A stretch of DNA of 64,000 nucleotides, taken from positions 1 through 64,000 of the forward strand of contig WGMT01000024.1 in assembly GCA_016124945.1 (NCBI GenBank), written 5' to 3'. A model generated the notes under the pieces. That model was not told the DNA's origin and made no database searches. It saw nothing but the letters and a program-made list of their open reading frames with translations. Made by a program: the position numbers and the translations under genes. The stretch is from a bacterium (GTDB lineage: Bacteria > Chloroflexota > Anaerolineae > Caldilineales > Caldilineaceae). This document shows positions 36,579-45,570 of the stretch, one piece after another. Every line of letters begins with the position of its first letter. The first letter of the stretch is position 1.

Positions 36579-37310
36579 CTACTCTGCGTCGTCGTTGTTG
36601 AGTTCGTTGACCAGCGCCATGATCTCGTCGATACAGGCGACGGTCAGATCGTCGTTATACCAAAGGCGCATCTGTGCCGTGAGTTCGGCGATCAACTGCT
36701 CCAACTGATCCGGGTCCTCGGTATCGTCTTCTGCCATCAGGTGTTCGTAGTCAGGGTGTGAGGTGAGCCATTGTTCCAGCCTTTCCTCGGCGGCTTCCGG
36801 CCGCGGACCCCACTGCGCCTGCTGATTCCACTCTTCATCGAAGATGAAGAGGTGGGGCAGGTCAATGTCGGCCAGAACTTCGGCGAGATCGATCTCTTCG
36901 TCTACCAATGTATTGAGCGCCGAGAGATCTGCCTCGTCTGATAAGATACGTAGATCAATGCGCGGCGAAAGCTCGGCCAATCGCTGCACAATAGGCAACA
37001 CCATCAACGTATCGGGGGTGTCATCGCTGACCAACAACACCCAGTAGAGCCAAACAGGATAGGTGCTGAGCGTGCTCTGTGCATCGGTGGAGACACGTAC
37101 CGCGTCATAGCGTTGACTGAGCATCAGCCGTTGTGTCGGCCCAAAGCGCAGCATGTATTCGCGGAATGTCTCGCCTGCGGTAAAAGCAAAGATTGCTTCG
37201 TTGTACGGGATATGAATGGTCATTGGCCCCATCGGTTTCTGGTGCACGCTGAATAGTCTCTGCGCCGATTGTACCACGCGCCAAGAAGCGAAGGCCAAAT
37301 CCCCCAACAA
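36579..37310 (-). CDS. Thioredoxin-fold protein without redox cysteines
   Basis: 243 residues. The region VLPIVQRLAELSPRIDLRIL and PHLFIFDEEWNQQAQWGPRP fits the thioredoxin_9 group (thioredoxin-like, bacillithiol/YtpP-related). The place where those proteins have a WCGD or CxxC motif reads SDDTPDTLM, and I find no Cys pair. The C-terminal part is acidic. It precedes the SCO gene by 31 bp and may be in its operon. Starts at ATG 37232 or 37223 are also possible. Confidence 0.68.
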   Translation of the reverse strand: MLGDLAFASWRVVQSAQRLFSVHQKPMGPMTIHIPYNEAIFAFTAGETFREYMLRFGPTQRLMLSQRYDAVRVSTDAQSTLSTYPVWLYWVLLVSDDTPDTLMVLPIVQRLAELSPRIDLRILSDEADLSALNTLVDEEIDLAEVLADIDLPHLFIFDEEWNQQAQWGPRPEAAEERLEQWLTSHPDYEHLMAEDDTEDPDQLEQLIAELTAQMRLWYNDDLTVACIDEIMALVNELNNDDAE

Positions 37311-37369
37311 ACTAAGCGCTACGTTCCATTTTGCTCACATTTGTGACTGCGGATGATCACGCCAAAACG

Positions 37370-37398
37370 TTGACGATCAGAGCGATCCGTGCTATGGT
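37370..37398 (+). promoter_or_regulatory. Predicted glyA promoter
   Basis: TTGACG (37370-37375), 17-bp spacer, TATGGT (37393-37398). Three 13-bp direct repeats (GTTCTAACATGCA type) at 37415-37453 follow in the predicted leader. Confidence 0.55.
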
Positions 37399-37414
37399 TC
37401 CCCTCTCTTTTGCA

Positions 37415-37453
37415 GTTCTAACATGCACTTCTAACATGCACTTCTGATCTGCG
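37415..37453 (+). repeat. Three 13-bp direct repeats in the glyA leader
   Basis: GTTCTAACATGCA, CTTCTAACATGCA, CTTCTGATCTGCG in direct tandem; the third copy is diverged. Confidence 0.85.
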
Positions 37454-37496
37454 ATTGATCTCGAGCAGTTAGTCTTATTTCAAGGAGAACCCTTTC

Positions 37497-38816
37497 ATGG
37501 CGCAGATTGCCCCGATTCATCCTTCTGAAGAGGCGCAGCAGTGGACGGCGTGGACCGATCAGCCGGATCCGCGGCGCATTCTCTCAGAAGTCGATCCCGA
37601 AATCTACGAAGCAATTGAGTTGGAACGTCACCGGCAGTCGGATGGGATCGAACTGATCGCCAGTGAAAATTATGTCTTCCCCGCAGTGTTAGCGGCGGCG
37701 GGCAGTGTGTTGACAAATAAATATGCCGAAGGATATCCGGGCCGTCGCTATTACGGCGGTTGCCAATATGTAGACGTGGCTGAGCGCATCGCCATTGAGC
37801 GGGCCAAGCAACTTTTCGGGGCCGAGCATGCCAACGTGCAGCCCCATTCCGGTGCACAGGCCAATGCCGCCGTCTACATGGCGTTGCTTCAGCCGGGCGA
37901 CACCGTGTTGGCCATGAAGCTGGATCACGGTGGACACTTGAGTCACGGCTTCCACCTGAACAGTTCAGGCCACTATTACAATTTTGTCCACTACGGGCTG
38001 AACCCTGAGACGGAGCGGCTGGATTACGACGAAATCGAGCGCCTGGCCTTGGAACACAAGCCGAAAATGTTGTTGGTCGGCGCCAGCGCTTACCCGCGCC
38101 ATTTTGATTATCCCCGTCTACGCGCCATTGCGGATAAAGTCGGCTGCCTGCTGATGATGGACATGGCCCACGTAGCCGGGTTGATTGCCACCGATCTGCA
38201 TCCGGATCCTGTCCCCTACTGCGATGTGGTGACGACGACGACGCACAAGACGTTGCGCGGCACCCGCGGCGGCTTGATCCTGTGCCGCGATCAATACGCC
38301 AAGGCCATCGACAAAGCCGTCTTCCCCGGTATGCAGGGGGGGCCGCTAATGCACATCATCGCGGCCAAGGCCGTCGGCTTTAAGCTGGCGTTGGAGCCGT
38401 CGTTTAAGGACTATCAGCAGCAGGTGTTGCGCAACGCTAATACCCTGGCCGCCACGCTGGAAAGCGAGGGGCTGCGTGTTGTCAGCGGAGGCACCGACAA
38501 TCACCTGCTTTTGGTGGACCTGAACAGCATCGGTTCCGACAAAGCGACAGGCAAGGTTGTGGAACGGGCGCTGGACCATGCGGCCATTCACTGCAACAAG
38601 AACATGATCCCCTTCGATCCTCGCCCCGCGTTGGTGACAAGCGGTATCCGCCTGGGTAGCCCCGCCGCCACTACTCGCGGCATGAAAGAAGCCCAGTTCG
38701 AGCAGATCGGTCACTGGATCGCCCTAATCGCCCGCAATCCCGAAGACGAGTCTCTGCAAGAGCGTGTGCGTTTTGAAGTCCTCGAAATGGTGCAGGATTT
38801 CCCTGTGCCTGCGTAA
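37497..38816 (+). CDS. glyA: Serine hydroxymethyltransferase
   Basis: PLP enzyme converting serine and tetrahydrofolate to glycine and methylene-tetrahydrofolate. The Lys that binds PLP is K251 in [30 protein letters not shown] and [10 protein letters not shown] are family signatures. 439 residues, about 20 of them an N-terminal extension before the conserved [13 protein letters not shown] ribosome-binding site AAGGAG precedes the ATG. A terminator follows at 38889-38927. Confidence 0.97.
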   Translation: MAQIAPIHPSEEAQQWTAWTDQPDPRRILSEVDPEIYEAIELERHRQSDGIELIASENYVFPAVLAAAGSVLTNKYAEGYPGRRYYGGCQYVDVAERIAIERAKQLFGAEHANVQPHSGAQANAAVYMALLQPGDTVLAMKLDHGGHLSHGFHLNSSGHYYNFVHYGLNPETERLDYDEIERLALEHKPKMLLVGASAYPRHFDYPRLRAIADKVGCLLMMDMAHVAGLIATDLHPDPVPYCDVVTTTTHKTLRGTRGGLILCRDQYAKAIDKAVFPGMQGGPLMHIIAAKAVGFKLALEPSFKDYQQQVLRNANTLAATLESEGLRVVSGGTDNHLLLVDLNSIGSDKATGKVVERALDHAAIHCNKNMIPFDPRPALVTSGIRLGSPAATTRGMKEAQFEQIGHWIALIARNPEDESLQERVRFEVLEMVQDFPVPA

Positions 38817-38888
38817 GAAATAGTCGTAGTGCGTAGTGCGTCTGCCTGTTGGACAATCTGTGTGCTACATCGGAAATCTTAGACTGAA

Positions 38889-38927
38889 ACGCCGATAGCA
38901 GATTACTCCCCGCTATCGGCGTTTTTC
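38889..38927 (+). terminator. Rho-independent terminator of glyA
   Basis: AACGCCGATAGC pairs with GCTATCGGCGTT and is followed by a T run. Confidence 0.92.
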
Positions 38928-38962
38928 GTCCCAAAATCTCACTATCCCGGTATTTCGCTATA

Positions 38963-39089
38963 CCAACGCTTCAACGTTTCAACGCTTCAACGCTTCAACG
39001 CTTCAACGTTTCAACGCTTCAACGCTTCAACGCTTCAACGTTTCAACGCTTCAACGCTTCAACGTTTCAACGTTTCAACGCTTCAACGC
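38963..39089. repeat. 9-bp tandem array (TTCAACGCT / TTCAACGTT)
   Basis: About 14 direct copies of TTCAACGYT without spacers, with C and T alternating at the eighth base. It fills most of the 5' flank of the UMF1 gene, so any promoter must be inside or next to it. Confidence 0.96.
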
Positions 39090-39117
39090 CTCGTCGTCTC
39101 ACAAAGGAAACCCACCC

Positions 39118-40470
39118 ATGTCTCAAGTCGCGCCCGCTGCTCCTGTGACCGATAACCGCCGTGAACAGATTTCTTGGTACTTCTACGACTGGGCCAACTC
39201 GGCCTTCACCACGACGGTGGTCACCGTCTTCTTGGGGCCGTATCTTACCAACGTCACCAAAGCCGCAGCGGACGTGGCCGGCTACGTCTATCCGTTAGGC
39301 GAGTGGCTCCCGATAAGCGCCGATTCGTTTTTCCCATATATGGTGTCGTTATCGGTCTTTTTGCAAGTGTTGGTGTTGCCGTTACTGGGCGCGTATGCCG
39401 ATTACGCCAACCGCAAAAAAGAGATGTTGGGTTTCTGTGCTTACCTTGGTGCGTTCGCCACAATGGGGCTCTACTTTTTGCAGGGCGACAACTACCTGCT
39501 TGGTGGCGGTCTGTTTTTATTGACCAACCTGAGTTTTGGGGCGTCGATTGTCTTTTACAATGCCTTCCTGCCCGAAATCGCCTCAGCGGACCAGCGCGAC
39601 AAGGTCTCTTCGGAAGGGTGGGCAATGGGCTATCTCGGGGGCGGTATTCTCTTGGCGCTGAACCTGGCCCTCTTTATGAACGCCGAGTCTTTAGGGTTAG
39701 AGACGGGGTTTGCTGTGCGCATTAGTATGATGTCGGCGGGGATCTGGTGGGCGATCTTCACCGTGATTCCGCTCCTGAATCTGCGCCGAAGACACGCCGC
39801 CAAGCCTCTGCCACAAGGACAACGTCTGCTCACCGTCGGCTTCAGCCAACTTGGCCACACATTGCGCAACCTGCCCAAGTATCCACAGACGCTGCTCTTC
39901 CTCGTGGCCTATCTGCTCTACAACGACGGCATCCAGACGGTGATTGCGCTCTCTTCTCAGTTTGGTAGCCAGGAACTGGGGATGGGTGAGACTTCTTTGG
40001 TGGCGGTGATCTTAATGGTGCAGTTTGTGGCCTTCCTCGGCGCGTTGACCTTCGGCTTCCTCGCTCGCCGTGTCGGCACCAAACGCAGCCTGATTATCAG
40101 CCTCTTTATCTGGACAGGCACGATTGTCTATGCTTACGCCTTCTTACAGACCGAAGCACAATTCTTCGCTATGGCGGCGGCGATTGCCCTGGTCCTCGGT
40201 GGCAGTCAGGCGTTGAGCCGCTCTGCTTTTTCACTCATGATCCCGGCTGGAAAAGAGGCCGAATACTTCAGCCTCTACGAAATCAGCGAACGTGGAACCA
40301 GTTGGATTGGCCCGCTCGTTTTTGGGTTGGCGCTGCAATTTACCGGCAGCTACCGCCTGGGCATCCTCTCTGTGATCGTTTTCTTCATCGCCGGCCTGGC
40401 GCTGCTTTTCTTTGTAGACATCCGCCGCGCCGCACTGGAAGCCGGCAACGAAGCGCCTTCACATGTGTAG
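39118..40470 (+). CDS. MFS transporter, UMF1 family
   Basis: 450 residues with about 12 hydrophobic segments. The N-terminus ISWYFYDWANSAFTTTVVTV is the UMF1 (Atg22-like) signature; GWAMGYLGGG, ARRVGTKRSLI and GGSQALSRSAFSLMIP follow in the usual order. Its members are thought to move amino acids or sugars, but the substrate here is unknown. The upstream flank is a tandem array; a long hairpin follows. Confidence 0.9.
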   Translation: MSQVAPAAPVTDNRREQISWYFYDWANSAFTTTVVTVFLGPYLTNVTKAAADVAGYVYPLGEWLPISADSFFPYMVSLSVFLQVLVLPLLGAYADYANRKKEMLGFCAYLGAFATMGLYFLQGDNYLLGGGLFLLTNLSFGASIVFYNAFLPEIASADQRDKVSSEGWAMGYLGGGILLALNLALFMNAESLGLETGFAVRISMMSAGIWWAIFTVIPLLNLRRRHAAKPLPQGQRLLTVGFSQLGHTLRNLPKYPQTLLFLVAYLLYNDGIQTVIALSSQFGSQELGMGETSLVAVILMVQFVAFLGALTFGFLARRVGTKRSLIISLFIWTGTIVYAYAFLQTEAQFFAMAAAIALVLGGSQALSRSAFSLMIPAGKEAEYFSLYEISERGTSWIGPLVFGLALQFTGSYRLGILSVIVFFIAGLALLFFVDIRRAALEAGNEAPSHV

Positions 40471-40516
40471 CTGGTAATGAGGATTGGGGATTTGTGCATG
40501 AAGATGCACCAAAAAC

Positions 40517-40577
40517 GATGATGGGATAATGAGGTGATGGGCTTCGTCAAGACCCATCACCTCATTATCCCATCATC
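40517..40577. repeat. Perfect 25-bp hairpin of GATGATGGGAT words
   Basis: Arms 40517-40541 and 40553-40577 pair exactly. It lies between the UMF1 transporter and pyk, which converge, and could end both transcripts. Confidence 0.9.
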
Positions 40578-40623
40578 TACTTTTATACCCAATCACCAAT
40601 CCCCAATCACCCTGCACCATTCA

Positions 40624-42378
40624 TCATGCCGCGCCGTCGTAGACATTCCCCGTGTTCGAATCGAGGACGATCAACTGGCCGTTTTCGAGATCTTCCCAGT
40701 GGCCGCGGGCGCCGACAATGGCGGGGACACCGAGTTCGATGGCAGCCAGGGCAGCGTAGCTTTCCATGCCTGGTTCCTGGGTGATGAGACCCCCCACCTG
40801 GTAGACGAGATCGGCACAGGCAGCGTCGATCCGCTCGGCGACAATGATGTCCTGCATGCTGGCAGAGATGCCCTGGCAGGATTGTCCGGGCTTGATGCGG
40901 ATGACGCGCCCGCTGATGCGACGATGACCAAGACCGGTGCCGGTGATGATGATGCGGGAAATGCGGCGTACGGTCATAATGTTCGTGGCGCCGGGGACGC
41001 CACCCACAACGCCACCTGTCACCAGGACGATGTCGCCCTGGTCCACATAGCCGGCCTGGTGAGCGCGACGGATGGCGTCGTCCACCACTTCGTCGGTGGT
41101 GTTCATGCGTTCGCCCATTAACGTGTAAACGCCCCAGAAGAGCGCAAGTTGACGGTGTACAATCGGGCTGGGCGTCACTGCGATGATGGGCACGGACGGG
41201 CGGAAGCGTGAGAGCTTTTTGGCTGTGGCCCCACTCACCGTCGGCGCGATGATGGCCGCTGCGCCCACTTCGTGTGCTGTCACTACCGTGGCGTGGCTGA
41301 CGGCGCCGGCAATCGAATCCACCTGCTCAAACTGCTGCGGGTAGTTCGACTGGTTGAGCGACCGTACGCGTTCGGCTTCCTCGGCGATCTTCACCATCGT
41401 CTGCACCGCCCGCACAGGGTAGGAGCCGCTGGCGGTTTCACCTGAAAGCATAATGGCGTCGCTGCCGTCGAGGACGGCGTTGGCCACGTCGCTGGCTTCA
41501 GCGCGGGTGGGGCGCGGGTTGCGGATCATGGAATCGAGCATCTGCGTGGCGGTGATCACCGGCTTGTCGGTGCGGCCACAGCGAGCAATGATCATCTTCT
41601 GCACCATGGGCACGGCTTCGGGGCTGGTTTCGATGCCCAGGTCACCGCGCGCCACCATGATGCCGTCCGACGCATCGATGATCTCTTCGATGTTGCGCAC
41701 GGCTTCGGGTTTTTCGATTTTGGAGATGATTGGGGTGGTGCGGCCAAAGGCAGCGCGGCCACGGATAATCGCGCGCAGATCTTCCACGTCTTTGGCGGTG
41801 CGTACAAAGCTGAGGGCGATCCAATCGGCCTGCTGCTCCAGCGCGAACTCAACGTCTTTGCGGTCTTTTTCGGTGAGCGATGGGATGGCCAGCTTGGTGT
41901 GGGGCAGGTTCATGCCTTTGTTGTCCATCAACTGCCCGCCTACGATGACGCGGGTGGTGATCTCCTTGCCTTTGGCGCTTACCACTTCCACTTCGAGAAG
42001 GCCATCATCGAGCAGGATACGCTCGCCAGGCTTTACGCTGCCTGGCAATTCCTGGTTTTGAATTGGTACACGCCCCGGCTCACCGACAACAGATTCGGCG
42101 GTCATAATCAGTGTTTCGCCGGCTTTAAGCGGGACGCCGCCTTCTTGCATCTTTCCCACACGCAGCTTAGGACCTTGCAGATCAGCGAGAATGGCCACAG
42201 GGCGATTCAACGACTGAGAAATTTCGCGGATGCGCCGGATATTTTCAGCATGGTACTCGTAAGTGCCGTGGCTCATGTTCATGCGCGCCACATTCATACC
42301 GGCCTCGATCAATTGGGTGAGGATTTCGGGGTCGCGGCTGGTTGGCCCGATGGTACAGACGATTTTGACACGTCGCAT
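40624..42378 (-). CDS. pyk: Pyruvate kinase with C-terminal PEP-utiliser domain
   Basis: Glycolytic enzyme, phosphoenolpyruvate plus ADP to pyruvate plus ATP. RRVKIVCTIGPTSRDPEIL starts the barrel; IISKIEKPEAV (active-site Lys), MVARGDLGIE and the allosteric region follow. At 584 residues it carries an extra domain after ~475 (GHRRISGRVIRIKPGQ, GGLITQEPGMESYAALAAIE, LGVPAIVGA) like the mobile phosphohistidine domain of PEP-utilising enzymes, but without the phospho-His. Such extended forms are known from Bacillus. ATG 42378 has GAAGGA in front; the ORF opens at 42402. Confidence 0.95.
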   Translation of the reverse strand: MRRVKIVCTIGPTSRDPEILTQLIEAGMNVARMNMSHGTYEYHAENIRRIREISQSLNRPVAILADLQGPKLRVGKMQEGGVPLKAGETLIMTAESVVGEPGRVPIQNQELPGSVKPGERILLDDGLLEVEVVSAKGKEITTRVIVGGQLMDNKGMNLPHTKLAIPSLTEKDRKDVEFALEQQADWIALSFVRTAKDVEDLRAIIRGRAAFGRTTPIISKIEKPEAVRNIEEIIDASDGIMVARGDLGIETSPEAVPMVQKMIIARCGRTDKPVITATQMLDSMIRNPRPTRAEASDVANAVLDGSDAIMLSGETASGSYPVRAVQTMVKIAEEAERVRSLNQSNYPQQFEQVDSIAGAVSHATVVTAHEVGAAAIIAPTVSGATAKKLSRFRPSVPIIAVTPSPIVHRQLALFWGVYTLMGERMNTTDEVVDDAIRRAHQAGYVDQGDIVLVTGGVVGGVPGATNIMTVRRISRIIITGTGLGHRRISGRVIRIKPGQSCQGISASMQDIIVAERIDAACADLVYQVGGLITQEPGMESYAALAAIELGVPAIVGARGHWEDLENGQLIVLDSNTGNVYDGAA

Positions 42379-42553
42379 AATGGTTCCTTCGTTTGGTGGC
42401 ATGGCAGCATGAAGAGGCCTGTCCAGGCTGCCCCGTGATAAGTGCTCTGCTAGCCGGCCTGTCGGCTGGTTGGCGGTATGTGTGGGGTGACGTTCCGCAG
42501 TGTTGAGGATAACTGGGTGTATAGGCGTATTCGATTGTGACTGGCAAATATGG

Positions 42554-42587
42554 CAAAAACCCGGCGTTTGCGAAGCGTCGGGCTTTT
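42554..42587. terminator. Bidirectional terminator between pyk and the ParB-fold gene
   Basis: AAAAACCCGGCG... pairs with ...CGTCGGGCTTTTT, with an A run on one side and a T run on the other. It would end the ParB-fold transcript on the minus strand. Confidence 0.82.
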
Positions 42588-42651
42588 TGAACGGGCACTA
42601 CTTACTTCGGTGCAATCTTCCAGAAGGTATTAGCGCTTTCTAGAAGATTGG

Positions 42652-43719
42652 CTAGCCTGTCGGCGCCTCTGCCAACGATTGTTCTTTTTCGTTCAGACGT
42701 TTCTCTGCTTCAAGCAGTGTCATTTCGCCTGCGGCGCGGCGAGCTTTGGCGGCAGCGAACTCTTCTGCGCTCATGCCCAGCGGGCGACCATTGCCCAGCG
42801 TGCGCTGCAAACCTTTGCGTAATCCCTTGATGGTGCGCTTGACAGGGCGATCGCTGTAGAGTTCGGCAAAAGTCGCCACTGCGGTTTCGGCACTAAGCGG
42901 CGCCAAATGGTAGCGCTCAGCCAGTTTTTCGCGGTGTTTGGTGATCCAGAGATAGAGGTCCGCTTCGGTGCGGTCTGGGAATTCGGGCATCAGATCGTAA
43001 TGGCGGATCGCTTCGATCACGGGCAGGTAGATACTGTCGTACCAGCTCATGACAATATCGCTAGGGCCCAAGCGTCGGCTGGCTCCCTGACGATCCAATT
43101 CCATATTTTGCAGGTAGCCATGCACTTCGATGTGCTTGAGGATCAACGGATATTGGCCGGGCACCGTCAACATCAGATCCACGCCAGGACGCAGCACGTC
43201 GAGCCGTGTGCGCTCTAAGAAGTCGACGTACTCCATCTTGATGATCCAGCGATCGCGCTCGAAATCATTCAGCGTGAGCACAATCGGCGACGCCAACTCG
43301 GTGACGTACGCTTCGATGATGTCGATCTTGTTGGCGCGGGCCACACTAACGCGGTGGTTGCCGTCTTGTACAAAATAGACATCACCGATTTTGTACAATT
43401 CTACCGGCGGCACGTTTTCCAACGCATTTAGCGCTGCATCCAGGCTTGCCCAGCGGTCGCTGTTGACATGATTGCGTGGTAGAAACTCACGCGTGAAGTC
43501 GTGGTAACGTCCCAGGCTGCCTACAATTTTCTGCACAGAGACGGTTTCCAGGTGTTTGCCCACTTCTTGACGAATTTTAAGCCGCTTGGCAACTTCTTCA
43601 AAGTTTACCAGATTCGTGTTTGTTCCAGTAATCAGCCCGAGCAGATCCTGCATTTGTGCTTTGCGTACATTGCGTATGTAACGCTCACGGGCAACAGTTT
43701 CATGATAGGCTCTCGACAT
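42652..43719 (-). CDS. ParB/Srx-fold domain protein
   Basis: 355 residues. The N-terminal ~80 residues are helical and basic. Then comes a ParB-like nuclease-fold segment with YFVQDGNHRVSVARANKI; DGNHR is the phosphate/nucleotide-binding motif of this fold. The rest is helical, with IEAYVTELASPIVLT and a charged C-terminus. It is not a chromosome-partitioning ParB: no HTH or parA neighbour. ATG 43719 has AAGGAG eight bases upstream; the ORF reaches 43815 but the first 32 residues are unconserved-looking. Confidence 0.72.
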   Translation of the reverse strand: MSRAYHETVARERYIRNVRKAQMQDLLGLITGTNTNLVNFEEVAKRLKIRQEVGKHLETVSVQKIVGSLGRYHDFTREFLPRNHVNSDRWASLDAALNALENVPPVELYKIGDVYFVQDGNHRVSVARANKIDIIEAYVTELASPIVLTLNDFERDRWIIKMEYVDFLERTRLDVLRPGVDLMLTVPGQYPLILKHIEVHGYLQNMELDRQGASRRLGPSDIVMSWYDSIYLPVIEAIRHYDLMPEFPDRTEADLYLWITKHREKLAERYHLAPLSAETAVATFAELYSDRPVKRTIKGLRKGLQRTLGNGRPLGMSAEEFAAAKARRAAGEMTLLEAEKRLNEKEQSLAEAPTG

Positions 43720-44086
43720 CGTACTTCTCCTTCGTCCAACCGCACTGTCCGTGCTGCCTGATGGCCACACGTTCGGGGGGTGCTGGTTGGAATGATCCTT
43801 TCGACAACGGCGCACTCTATGGTTGGTGGCGTGCTGTCATCAGAATTCATTCAAACCTTATACTTTAGCATAATTGTGTTCTTGTCAACCTGATAGAACA
43901 ATTTGGCCCAATTTTTCTACGCAGAACGTTGGGATTTTTGTCTGAATCAGGATCCACAAGGGTACATAGAAAAACAGGTGAAAAGTCAGCGTCTTTGCTG
44001 CCGTTCACCTGTACTTAGTTGAATGTTATCAAATTTAAGAACACGATGCCGGACTTCAGCCGGTCAGCTTGTCGTCTTTCTGTCTA
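43720..44086. other. Intergenic region between the ParB-fold and DUF3048 genes
   Basis: 367 bp. A possible minus-strand promoter for the ParB-fold gene reads TTGACA (complement of 43883-43888) and TATAAG (complement of 43857-43862) with a long spacer. The terminator of the DUF3048 gene lies at 43970-44013. No gene is supported. Confidence 0.55.
43970..44013 (-). terminator. Terminator of the DUF3048 gene
   Basis: On the minus strand ACAGGTGAA pairs with TTCACCTGT across a 20-base loop, followed by TTTTTC. Confidence 0.7.
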
Positions 44087-45331
44087 CTACTGATAGGTGA
44101 TGTTGGCTGCTTCGCGGATAACCTGTACCCAACTTTGGCCCGGTTTAAGTGGAATCACCTGTTCACCGGGGCCTAACCAACGCGGCGTGGTCTGGTCGCT
44201 GGCACGCCACGTGCCTTCGTAGACCCGTCCATCGCGGAAGATGCGCAGGTCGCCGAAGCCGTAGAGTTCGATGTCAACCCCTTTGGTGCCCAGGCTGTCT
44301 TCGACAATGTCGGTGAGGATGTGATTGGCCGTGAGTACGATGACGTTGTCACTTGTCACCTGTTGGCCGGTTTCATTGTCGATGTGTGCCCTGCCTCCCT
44401 GGAAGCGGATATAGACATTGCGCCCGGCATCGTAGCGCCATTCGACGCTGTTGCCGCCAGGGTAAGTCAACTGAATGGTGGATGCAGTGCCTGCATTAAA
44501 ATCGGCAGGGGCTTCGCTAAAGGCGAACCCTTCGCGGCCCCAAGCTTTGTACTCGCCTTCAGGGGTGAGCACGTTGTTGATCACCTTTTGGCAATAAAGT
44601 AGTTGCGGGTTGGCCTGGCAGCGGGCCGCCACATCGGCAAGCCAGCGGCGCACACCGTCGGTGCTGCCTTGCATGCGTGTACGATAATCTGTGCCGATGC
44701 TGCTGTAGTAGACGCTGTTGCTGGGATCGTCGATGTCGGCATCGAGATAGGGGAAGCCGACCTCGTTTTTGAGCAGGTAGCGGATGTCATCGCTGCCGCC
44801 GGAGCAGGCGAGGACGCCGTCGTACATGTAGGTGATCCAGATGTTTGGGAAGCGTGCACTCCGCACAGGACCGACACGGGCGGCGTCCTGGCTTTGGTAC
44901 ATGGCTGTCATGCGAGTGATGGTGAAGCCGTCTACAATGTACTCGTAGACGAGATCAGCGCGGTTGAGGCCGTAGTGGGCGTTGCGCCCGGCACCGTCGT
45001 TGTTCAGGCAGATGAAGATGGGCCGTTGAACCAGCCGGCTGGGATCGTCCACGGGCAGGCCGGTGAACGGCGAGATATTGGCCGGGACAGGTGTAGGCGT
45101 GGGCGGTTCCGGCGTGGCTGTGGGTGGTTCCGGTGTAGCGCTCGGCGCTTCCGCGACTGTTGCTGGCTCAGTGGTTACACTGACTGCCTCTGTGGCCGGC
45201 GTCTTTGTTGGGGTTGGCGTGGGTGCCGGTGCGGCCGGTCCACAGGCAGCGAAGACAAAAACCGCGAACAAAAGCAGAGACAACATCATCCCTGTGCGGA
45301 TTCGGTTGAGGAAAACGCTGTTGCTTTCCAT
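44087..45331 (-). CDS. DUF3048-domain lipoprotein
   Basis: 414 residues from ATG 45331. Lipoprotein signal with lipobox FAAC. A Thr/Pro linker (PAPTPTPTKTPATEA) leads to the DUF3048 domain (NISPFTGLPV, NDGAGRNAHYGLNRADLVYE, GPVRSARFPN, SWVQVI), as in YerB-type proteins. It faces outward on the membrane; its function is unknown, though some relatives are linked with cell-envelope stress. It is transcribed away from the membrane operon at 45571, with a divergent promoter region between. Confidence 0.88.
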   Translation of the reverse strand: MESNSVFLNRIRTGMMLSLLLFAVFVFAACGPAAPAPTPTPTKTPATEAVSVTTEPATVAEAPSATPEPPTATPEPPTPTPVPANISPFTGLPVDDPSRLVQRPIFICLNNDGAGRNAHYGLNRADLVYEYIVDGFTITRMTAMYQSQDAARVGPVRSARFPNIWITYMYDGVLACSGGSDDIRYLLKNEVGFPYLDADIDDPSNSVYYSSIGTDYRTRMQGSTDGVRRWLADVAARCQANPQLLYCQKVINNVLTPEGEYKAWGREGFAFSEAPADFNAGTASTIQLTYPGGNSVEWRYDAGRNVYIRFQGGRAHIDNETGQQVTSDNVIVLTANHILTDIVEDSLGTKGVDIELYGFGDLRIFRDGRVYEGTWRASDQTTPRWLGPGEQVIPLKPGQSWVQVIREAANITYQ

Positions 45332-45396
45332 ACAAGTCCAATCTCTCTTAAAATGATCTCTAAAATGATAGCGATACCTGGATTGAAACGCTCGGT

Positions 45397-45402
45397 AGTA
45401 TA
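45397..45402 (-). promoter_or_regulatory. Extended -10 of the DUF3048 gene
   Basis: On the minus strand the sequence reads TATGGTATACT, a TGG-TATACT extended -10, about 65 bases before the start codon. Confidence 0.5.
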
Positions 45403-45556
45403 CCATAGCTGTATAGATTCTACATGCGGCAAGCGGCGCAAAATTGTCCTGGCCTCCCTTTCACAATCTATCTACCTGAGCAGGAAGTTTTGCCTTCACC
45501 CTCGGCTTGACACCCAAAACGCAGTCATTACTTCGTACCAGATTTCGTCTTTATGG

Positions 45557-45562
45557 TACAAT
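45557..45562 (+). promoter_or_regulatory. Extended -10 of the six-gene operon, apparently leaderless
   Basis: TATGGTACAAT: TGG then TACAAT (45557-45562). ATG 45571 lies eight bases on, so the transcript would start at or next to the start codon. No ribosome-binding site is visible before this ATG. Confidence 0.55.
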
Positions 45563-45570
45563 TCGGTCTC

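Larger units (their letters stand above)
38817..39117 (+). other. Spacer with terminator and a 9-bp tandem array
   Basis: 301 bp between glyA and the UMF1 transporter. It holds the terminator at 38889-38927, the tandem array at 38963-39089 and then AAAGGAAA before the transporter ATG. A TAGTGCGTAGTGCG word at 38827-38840 recurs elsewhere. Confidence 0.85.

Noticed and set aside
38963..39089. CRISPR-like look of the repeated TTCAACGCT block
   Set aside because: The repeats are 9 bp and directly adjacent; there are no spacers and no cas genes.
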